From an uncultured Collinsella sp. (lineage in GTDB: Bacteria; Actinomycetota; Coriobacteriia; Coriobacteriales; Coriobacteriaceae): a DNA stretch of 7,434 bases. Each line of letters opens with the position of its first letter. Position 1 is the first letter of the stretch. Positions 1-4,641 of this stretch are shown here, piece after piece. The stretch lies in assembly GCA_937989875.1 (NCBI GenBank), contig CALKBO010000044.1, positions 1 through 7,434 on the forward strand, given 5' to 3'. Below the pieces are notes generated by a model, which had not been told where the DNA came from, made no database searches, and saw only the letters and a program-made list of their open reading frames with translations. A program made the translations under genes and the position numbers.

Positions 1-70
1 GCTGCGGAAACGCGGGGTCCGTTCAGGCTGTTGCGTTGAGATTGAAAATCAACCAAAAGAGTTTTTCGGA

Positions 71-137
71 TCCATTTCGAGCATTTCCCACCGGTTTCAT
101 AGGAGTAAACTTGCCCCACTGCAAATGCTCGAAAGGA
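71..137 (+). promoter_or_regulatory. Inverted repeat / 5' leader hairpin covering the aminotransferase ribosome binding site
   Basis: The left arm TTTCGAGCATTT (75-86) and right arm AAATGCTCGAAA (123-134) are perfect 12-bp reverse complements. If A74 is bulged out, TCC (71-73) also pairs with GGA (135-137), giving 15 bp in all. The loop is 36 nt (87-122). The right arm contains the whole Shine-Dalgarno sequence GAAAGGA (131-137) of the gene starting at 143, so the folded RNA would hide it. Another AGGAG (101-105) stays exposed in the loop. The pairing is directly visible; a regulatory role is inferred. It could instead be a pair of DNA operator half-sites. No convincing promoter was found in 1-70, so the transcript start is unknown and this must be upstream of 71 for the hairpin to form. 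I do not recognise a known riboswitch class. Confidence 0.6.
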
Positions 138-146
138 CAAGCATGA
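111..146 (+). CDS. Possible 11-codon leader peptide overlapping the aminotransferase start
   Basis: A TTG codon at 111 lies 5 nt after a good Shine-Dalgarno AGGAG (101-105). It opens a short frame, MPHCKCSKGQA, ending at TGA 144-146. That stop overlaps the aminotransferase ATG (143-145) in the ATGA arrangement typical of translational coupling. Its ribosome binding site sits in the loop of the inverted repeat, and its codons run through the right arm, so translating it would open the stem that hides the downstream ribosome binding site. The peptide has two Cys and two Lys codons but no obvious run of one amino acid. The TTG start and small size make this tentative; it could be a chance frame. 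Confidence 0.3.
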   Translation: MPHCKCSKGQA

Positions 147-1324
147 AAGAACTCTCCAACCGCACGGCGACATTTACCGATTCGGTCATCCGCCGCATGA
201 CGCGCATCTCCAATAAGTACGGCGCCGTCAACCTCTCGCAGGGCTTCCCTGACTTCGATCCTCCGGCGCAGCTGCTCAATAGCCTGGGCATCATCGCCAC
301 CGACCCCAAGCCGCTCTACCATCAGTACTCCATCACCTGGGGCTCCCTGGCCATGCGCGAGGCGCTTGCTGCCAAGCAGGAGCATTTTATGGGCATGCCG
401 ATCAACCCCAATGAGAACATCGTGATCACCTGCGGCTCAACTGAGGCCATGATGGCCGCCATGATGACGGTCACAAACCCCGGAGACAAGGTCGTCATCT
501 TCTCGCCGTTCTATGAGAACTACGGCGCCGACACGATCCTTTCGGGTGCCGAGCCCATCTACGTGCCGCTCAACCCGCCTGCGTTCGACTTTGACCGTGA
601 GGTGCTCGAGGCGGCCTTCCGCGACAACGATCCCAAGGCGATCGTCCTGTGCAACCCGTCCAACCCCTGTGGCAAGGTCTTTACGCGCGAGGAGCTCACC
701 TTTATCGCCGACCTCTGCAAACAGTACGACGCCTACTGCATCACCGACGAGGTATACGAGCACATCGTCTACGCGCCCCATGAGCACGTCTATATGGCCA
801 CGCTGCCCGGCATGTTCGAGCGAACCATCAGCTGCAGCTCGCTGTCTAAGACGTACTCCATCACCGGCTGGCGTCTGGGCTACACCATCGCCCCGGCCCA
901 GATCACCGAGCGTATCAAGAAGGTCCACGACTTTCTCACCGTGGGTGCCGCCGCTCCCCTGCAGGAAGCCGTTGTCACCGCCCTCAACTTCGACGACAGC
1001 TATTACGATGAGGTCCTTAACCTCTATACCGCCAAACGCGACCTGTTCTGCCAGGGGCTCGATAGCATCGGTCTTGAGCATAACGTGCCGCAGGGCGCCT
1101 ACTACGTCATGATGGACATCTCTGAGTTTGGCTATGACAGCGACCTCGAATTCTGCGAGGACCTCGCATCCAAGGTGGGCGTGGGCGCCGTGCCCGGCTC
1201 GAGCTTCTTCCGCGAGCCCGTCAACCATCTGATTCGTTTCCACTTTGCCAAGCGAGACGAGACGCTTAACGCGGCGCTGGAGAACCTCAAGTCGTTACGT
1301 GATAAAATCAAGCCGCGCGGGTAA
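143..1324 (+). CDS. Class I/II pyridoxal-phosphate aminotransferase
   Basis: 393-residue cytoplasmic PLP enzyme of fold type I. It should move an amino group from an amino acid to a 2-oxo acid. All class I landmarks are present: NLSQGFPDF (30-38), NPSNPCGK (171-178, the NPxNPxG loop), ITDEVYEH with Asp202 (pyridine nitrogen) and Tyr205 (PLP O3'), SLSKTYSITGWR with Schiff-base Lys236, and Arg365 in LIRFHF for the substrate carboxylate. The length is usual for the family. The QGFPDF and QYSITWG segments resemble the kynurenine/methionine/aromatic aminotransferase subgroup, but substrate cannot be assigned. I chose ATG 143 because GAAAGGA (131-137) sits 5 nt before it; an in-frame ATG at 125 would add six residues but lacks a ribosome binding site. 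The leader carries a hairpin and a possible leader ORF, and a terminator follows the stop, so the gene appears to be transcribed alone. Confidence 0.95.
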   Translation: MKELSNRTATFTDSVIRRMTRISNKYGAVNLSQGFPDFDPPAQLLNSLGIIATDPKPLYHQYSITWGSLAMREALAAKQEHFMGMPINPNENIVITCGSTEAMMAAMMTVTNPGDKVVIFSPFYENYGADTILSGAEPIYVPLNPPAFDFDREVLEAAFRDNDPKAIVLCNPSNPCGKVFTREELTFIADLCKQYDAYCITDEVYEHIVYAPHEHVYMATLPGMFERTISCSSLSKTYSITGWRLGYTIAPAQITERIKKVHDFLTVGAAAPLQEAVVTALNFDDSYYDEVLNLYTAKRDLFCQGLDSIGLEHNVPQGAYYVMMDISEFGYDSDLEFCEDLASKVGVGAVPGSSFFREPVNHLIRFHFAKRDETLNAALENLKSLRDKIKPRG

Positions 1325-1350
1325 GGACGGCCCGGCAACTAAAGCAACCA

Positions 1351-1392
1351 AAGAAGCCTCGCACCGCCCGCCGCGTTGCGAGGCTTCTTTTT
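1351..1392 (+). terminator. Rho-independent terminator of the aminotransferase gene
   Basis: GAAGCCTCGCA (1353-1363) pairs perfectly with TGCGAGGCTTC (1377-1387) around a 13-nt GC-rich loop. A T-run follows (1388-1392), and two A's before the stem can pair with it. It begins 26 nt after the aminotransferase stop and separates that gene from the ROK kinase. Confidence 0.92.
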
Positions 1393-1399
1393 ATAGCGC

Positions 1400-1427
1400 T
1401 TTCTTAAATGGTTTAGAGCTCTATACT
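1400..1427 (+). promoter_or_regulatory. Candidate promoter of the ROK kinase gene
   Basis: TATACT (1422-1427) matches the -10 consensus at five of six positions. TTTCTT (1400-1405), 16 bases upstream, is only a weak -35. The predicted start near 1434 gives a leader of about 30 nt containing the ribosome binding site. It lies just after the preceding terminator, where a promoter is needed. Confidence 0.55.
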
Positions 1428-1465
1428 TTAGTCACGGAGCAACTCGTCCCAGAGAGAGGAATACT

Positions 1466-2356
1466 ATGGCAGAACAGCAGCTTATCGGAGCGCTCGAGGC
1501 CGGCGGCACCAAGATGGTCTGCGCCACGGGCTATGCAGACGGTACGGTCCTGGAGCGCGAGCAGATCGCGACCACGACCCCGCAGGAGACCGTCGAGGCC
1601 GTCAACGCGTGGTTTGCCGACAAGGGCATCGCCGCACTGGGCATCGGCGCCTTTGGCCCCACCGCAGTCAACCCCGCGTCGCCCCAATACGGCAAGATCC
1701 TGGAGACGCCCAAAACGGCATGGCGCTACTTTGATCTGCTGGGCACCATCCAAAACGAGCTCAACATTCCCTGTGGCTACGACACCGACGTCAACGTTGC
1801 CTGCTTGGGCGAGGTCACCTTTGGTTGCGCCCAGGGCCTCACCGACGTGGTCTACCTGACCATCGGCACCGGCGTGGGCGCCGGCGTGCTCTCGGGCGGT
1901 AAGCTCGTGCACGGCATGATGCATCCCGAGGCCGGCCACATCCTGGTCACGCGCGACCCGCGCGACACCATCGGCGAGCATAGCGCCTGCCCCTTCCATG
2001 ACAACTGCCTCGAGGGCCTCATCGCCGGCCCTGGCGTTAAAAAGCGCTGGGATGGCAAGAGCGCCGGAGACATGGCCGATGACCCGGAGGCCATGGACCT
2101 GCTCGCAGGCTATCTGGCACAGGCGCTCATGACCTACACGCTGTGCTACGCACCGCAAAAGATCATCATCGGCGGCGGCGTGGCCGACCACACCCCCATC
2201 GTGCCGCTCGCACGCAAAAAGTGCGCCGAGATGCTCAACGGCTATATCGTCACGCCCGAGGTCAACGACATCGATTCCTATATTGTCAACAACAGCCTCG
2301 AGGGCAAGCAGGGCATCATGGGCTGCCTGGCTCTGGGCGCACAGGCGCTTCAGTAG
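1466..2356 (+). CDS. ROK-family sugar kinase, fructokinase-like
   Basis: 296-residue cytoplasmic kinase expected to phosphorylate a hexose, most likely fructose to fructose 6-phosphate, with ATP. The N-terminal phosphate-binding motif is GALEAGGTK (8-16). GYDTDVNVACLGE carries the likely catalytic base Asp108 (family knowledge). TIGTGVGAGVL is the second phosphate-binding loop. The zinc site of ROK proteins is visible as His158 (in PEAGH) with Cys175, His178 and Cys181 in CPFHDNC. IIIGGGV near the C-terminus is the adenosine-binding glycine segment. The EAGGTK, TPKTAW and CPFHxxC pattern fits the bacterial fructokinase (YdhR/ScrK-like) branch rather than glucokinases or the DNA-binding ROK repressors, and there is no N-terminal helix-turn-helix. 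The start is set by GAGAGGA (1454-1460), 5 nt before ATG. It has its own promoter and terminator, and no sugar transporter or hydrolase lies next to it, so the substrate stays inferred. Confidence 0.92.
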   Translation: MAEQQLIGALEAGGTKMVCATGYADGTVLEREQIATTTPQETVEAVNAWFADKGIAALGIGAFGPTAVNPASPQYGKILETPKTAWRYFDLLGTIQNELNIPCGYDTDVNVACLGEVTFGCAQGLTDVVYLTIGTGVGAGVLSGGKLVHGMMHPEAGHILVTRDPRDTIGEHSACPFHDNCLEGLIAGPGVKKRWDGKSAGDMADDPEAMDLLAGYLAQALMTYTLCYAPQKIIIGGGVADHTPIVPLARKKCAEMLNGYIVTPEVNDIDSYIVNNSLEGKQGIMGCLALGAQALQ

Positions 2357-2438
2357 CAGACGCACCCACAGGGCGTGGCGCGCCCGGCAAATCCGACCTA
2401 CGGAACGACGCCACCACGCCTCATATAAGCCCTCAAAT

Positions 2439-2485
2439 AAAAAAGGCCGCCTAGGACCAAACAATACGTCCTAGGCGGCCTTTTT
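2439..2485. terminator. Bidirectional terminator between the convergent ROK kinase and vanZ-like genes
   Basis: GGCCGCCTAGGAC (2445-2457) pairs perfectly with GTCCTAGGCGGCC (2468-2480) around a 10-nt loop. An A-run (2439-2444) and a T-run (2481-2485) flank the stem, so it can terminate transcription from both sides. For the minus strand, the stop codon and last codons of the VanZ-like gene lie inside the stem. For the plus strand it lies about 80 nt after the ROK stop, in otherwise empty sequence (2357-2438). Confidence 0.95.
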
Positions 2486-2920
2486 AGCGCACATCAGCGA
2501 CCGTAAGAGATATCGGAGCACAACGCCCGTTGCCGCTCCACAGCAGTCGATCATCACATCGGTGATCATGCCGGCGCGTCCCGGCACAAAGAGCTGAATC
2601 GTCTCGTCGATCGAGGGAATCAGCAGCAGGAACACCGCCGTGGGCAGCAGCACGTCAAAGGTGCGCCGGCCCTCAAAATCAAAGGCGTGCGTTGCCAAGA
2701 TGCCGAGCACCATATACTCGGTAAAATGCGCGCACTTGCGAACAACAAAGTTGGTCACCCATTCATATGGAAGTCCCACGCTGTGCAGGAAACCGCGGAT
2801 AGCTTCCATGACCGTTAGGCTCAGCGAGCCCGACCCCGAGCCGGGAACCAGCGAATTGCCCCAGATCAAGAGCGCCATCAGGCAGGTTACAACCGCCCAT
2901 TTTCGATTGATCTTAACCAT
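2471..2920 (-). CDS. VanZ-family membrane protein
   Basis: 149-residue integral membrane protein with about four helices (roughly 7-24, 63-80, 87-104, 118-140). The VanZ signatures are clear: VRKCAHFTEYMVLGIL (60-75, with His65 and Glu68) and DETIQLFVPGRAGMITDVMID (105-125, in which Asp105, Glu106, Gln109, Arg115 and Asp121 are the usual conserved positions). Family knowledge: the founding VanZ gives low-level teicoplanin resistance, but most chromosomal homologues have no known job, so resistance should not be assumed. The gene starts 7 nt after the stop of the unknown membrane protein and is almost certainly cotranscribed with it. A GGAGG (2933-2937) inside the end of that gene is 12 nt from the ATG, longer than ideal, so translational coupling may matter. 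The 3' end, including the TAG stop, overlaps the terminator stem. Confidence 0.88.
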   Translation of the reverse strand: MVKINRKWAVVTCLMALLIWGNSLVPGSGSGSLSLTVMEAIRGFLHSVGLPYEWVTNFVVRKCAHFTEYMVLGILATHAFDFEGRRTFDVLLPTAVFLLLIPSIDETIQLFVPGRAGMITDVMIDCCGAATGVVLRYLLRSLMCAKKAA

Positions 2921-2927
2921 GCAGAAG

Positions 2928-4328
2928 TTATGCCTCCGCGCGGAGCGGCGCGAAGCTGGCGGTACCGCCCTCGATAACGCTCAGATAGCCACGGCCCGTA
3001 CGCTTGGCGGTTGAGGACTGCAGGCGCTCGATCTCTTCCTCGAGGATCTGATTGACGCGCTCGTGACGACGGTTTTCCATAATGCCGGCGGCAATAGCCT
3101 CGGCCCGCTCGATGCTCTCGCGCGAGATACGGGCAGTATCCTCGGGGAACACAGCGCTGTGACGGCCGACATAGGCGGGGGCAGCAGGCTGAGGGGCAGC
3201 GACGGGAGCGGGGGCTGCAACAGGAGCAGGCTCGTCAATCTCATCCAGAATCGCGGTGGCGGCGGCCCACATGTCCTCGTGGCCCGAGTAATCGGCCATG
3301 GGAACATCAACCTCGAGCGAGGCATCCGGAAGGTCGCCGGTGTCGATGCGATCTTGGGCATCAATCGATGCGGTGATGGCTGCAGGCTCATCGAGGTCAT
3401 CGAGATCGATATCCGCGGCACCGGAGATGATAGGCATGCTGGCGAGGTTTACATTGTACGGCGCAGCCTCAGCCGCCTGCTGCTGGGCAGGAGCGCCCCA
3501 CAGCGAGCTTTCGGCGGCACGGCGGGCGGCAACGGCCTCCTCGTCCGCGGCCATGGCTTCATCAACGTACGAATTGTCGGCAGAAGCGTTCGCGTCCGCC
3601 GAGGTAGCGCTGTAGGCGTTATTGGCTGCCGCGTTGGCGACGAGTGCCACGAAAGCCGCCGTGCTGCCCGCAGGGGCGGCCTGGGAGCCAGACACGGCGC
3701 GTGCCGCGGCGGCGATGTCGTCGCGATTGAAGGAGCCGGTCTGCCCGCCGTTGGTGAGCTCGTCGATGGCGACTTGATAGACGTCGCGCGAGTGTGCAGG
3801 GTCGCAGCTCACTGGCGAATCGTCGTCGAGCATACTGTCGATCATGGACCAAGCCTCGTCCTCGTCCATAGCATCTGCGGCTCGAGCGATGGTAGGGACA
3901 CCATCATCGGCATGACGGCGCTGGAACGCACCGGTCAGGCCGGAAAGGAATGCCGAGGTAGACTGCTCCGCCTGAGCCTGAGAAGCAGAAGCCGCAGCGT
4001 AAGGAGTCGCATCCTGCTGCTGAGCTGGAATCGAGGCGGTCTTGAACTCGCTTTGATGCTGATTGAGATTGGCGGCACCGCCCATGGCATCGGGCTGGAA
4101 CAGACGCTCTTCACGCTGCGCACGATACTCGGAGATACCCAGCGAGGCGGCATAGATACCCACGCCCGCCACCGCGCCCACGGCGAAGGGAACCGCACCC
4201 GCCACGACCGTCTCGTTCACAGACGAAAACGGCAGCGTCGCGGCATACATAACCACGGGAGCGGCAAGGCCGATCCCGCACGAAAGTCCGGCAAGGACTG
4301 CTCGTTGTGTTGCATCAGAAGAAGCCAT
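2928..4328 (-). CDS. Unknown protein: two-helix membrane anchor with a long low-complexity tail
   Basis: 466 residues; I do not recognise the family. Two hydrophobic helices (about 10-32 and 41-63) are joined by a short loop. The Arg-rich EYRAQREER (67-75) after helix 2 suggests that both ends are cytoplasmic. The remaining ~390 residues are mostly Ala, Ser, Gln, Asp and Glu, likely disordered. They include an acidic DAMDEDEAWSMIDSML segment (152-167), a second acidic stretch (about 305-315) and a Pro/Ala linker (about 368-385). A charged predicted helix or coiled coil (about 402-440, with ILEEEIERLQSS) and an ordered-looking end, GRGYLSVIEGG, follow. Start: ATG 4328 has GGGGAG (4334-4339) 5 nt upstream; a TTG at 4355 would add nine residues but swallow that site. 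It is the first gene of an operon with the VanZ-like gene. The anchor-plus-tail layout could suit an envelope or division scaffold, but no function can be assigned. Confidence 0.8.
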   Translation of the reverse strand: MASSDATQRAVLAGLSCGIGLAAPVVMYAATLPFSSVNETVVAGAVPFAVGAVAGVGIYAASLGISEYRAQREERLFQPDAMGGAANLNQHQSEFKTASIPAQQQDATPYAAASASQAQAEQSTSAFLSGLTGAFQRRHADDGVPTIARAADAMDEDEAWSMIDSMLDDDSPVSCDPAHSRDVYQVAIDELTNGGQTGSFNRDDIAAAARAVSGSQAAPAGSTAAFVALVANAAANNAYSATSADANASADNSYVDEAMAADEEAVAARRAAESSLWGAPAQQQAAEAAPYNVNLASMPIISGAADIDLDDLDEPAAITASIDAQDRIDTGDLPDASLEVDVPMADYSGHEDMWAAATAILDEIDEPAPVAAPAPVAAPQPAAPAYVGRHSAVFPEDTARISRESIERAEAIAAGIMENRRHERVNQILEEEIERLQSSTAKRTGRGYLSVIEGGTASFAPLRAEA

Positions 4329-4332
4329 GAGC

Positions 4333-4339
4333 TCTCCCC
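4333..4339 (-). promoter_or_regulatory. Ribosome binding site that fixes the start of the unknown membrane protein
   Basis: On the minus strand GGGGAGA lies 4-5 nt before ATG 4328. This decides for that start over the in-frame TTG at 4355, which lies upstream of the site. Confidence 0.8.
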
Positions 4340-4394
4340 ATCTTCCAGCACCCAAATCGCATCATTCAGTTGGCTGCGCGAGAGAAGATGAAGC

Positions 4395-4407
4395 GGGGCT
4401 ATGCCCC
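4395..4407 (-). other. Short GC hairpin in the leader of the membrane-protein operon
   Basis: GGGGC (4395-4399) and GCCCC (4403-4407) form a 5-bp stem with a 3-nt loop, within the ~130-nt leader between the predicted transcript start and ATG 4328. The minus-strand sequence after it is pyrimidine-rich (CTTCATCTTCTCTC) but has no U-run, so it is unlikely to be an efficient terminator. Confidence 0.35.
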
Positions 4408-4464
4408 AAAGCAACGGTATATGGTTCGTTTCATCTGCGTTTTCCGTCGCGAAGCTTAAAAGCT

Positions 4465-4493
4465 ATTATGCGAAACCGCCCTGTCGATTGCAA
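4465..4493 (-). promoter_or_regulatory. Promoter of the unknown membrane protein / VanZ operon
   Basis: Read on the minus strand: -35 TTGCAA (4488-4493), a 17-nt spacer, and -10 CATAAT (4465-4470). This is a good housekeeping-sigma match with ideal spacing. Transcription would start near 4458, giving a leader of about 130 nt. An AGCTT-AA-AAGCT inverted repeat (4453-4464) spans the predicted start and could be an operator, although it is short and A/T-centred. Confidence 0.65.
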
Positions 4494-4572
4494 GCGACGA
4501 TGTCGGATTGAAACGGGAAACCTGCTGCTTGCCAGTCTTATGGTCAAAAATAAGCGCGGAGCGGCGATATAG

Positions 4573-4604
4573 AAAAGGGCCGAGGCTCAAAGCCCCGACC
4601 CTTT
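4573..4604 (-). terminator. Rho-independent terminator downstream of rho
   Basis: Read on the minus strand, GGGTCGGGGCT pairs with AGCCTCGGCCC (plus-strand arms 4577-4587 and 4591-4601). It forms an 11-bp stem with two T-G wobble pairs and a 3-nt loop, followed by TTTTC. It starts about 40 nt after the rho stop, so the gene for Rho itself ends at a Rho-independent site. Confidence 0.85.
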
Positions 4605-4641
4605 ATTGCATTGATGACTATCGCTGCGTGTGGATGACAAC

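Larger units (their letters stand above)
4329..4641. other. Intergenic region between rho and the membrane-protein operon
   Basis: 313 bases without a credible gene. From the rho side it holds the rho terminator (4573-4604), about 80 bases with nothing recognisable (4494-4572), the operon promoter (4465-4493), a short GC hairpin (4395-4407) and the ribosome binding site (4333-4339). An 81-codon plus-strand frame (4327-4572) crosses these elements and has no recognisable protein features. Confidence 0.7.

Noticed and set aside
437..1243. 268-codon minus-strand frame opposite the aminotransferase
   Set aside because: Antisense shadow of a gene with every class I aminotransferase motif on the other strand.
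1421..2464. 347-codon minus-strand frame opposite the ROK kinase
   Set aside because: It runs through the ROK gene, its promoter and the downstream terminator; the plus-strand frame carries all ROK motifs.
2471..2920. Glycopeptide resistance gene
   Set aside because: Only the VanZ family match is present. There is no vanH/A/X or other resistance gene nearby, and most VanZ homologues are not resistance determinants.
3063..4391. 442-codon plus-strand frame opposite the unknown membrane protein
   Set aside because: The Arg/Gly/His-rich product lacks hydrophobic-core patterning and a ribosome binding site. The minus-strand frame has a strong one, TM helices, and an adjacent cotranscribed gene.
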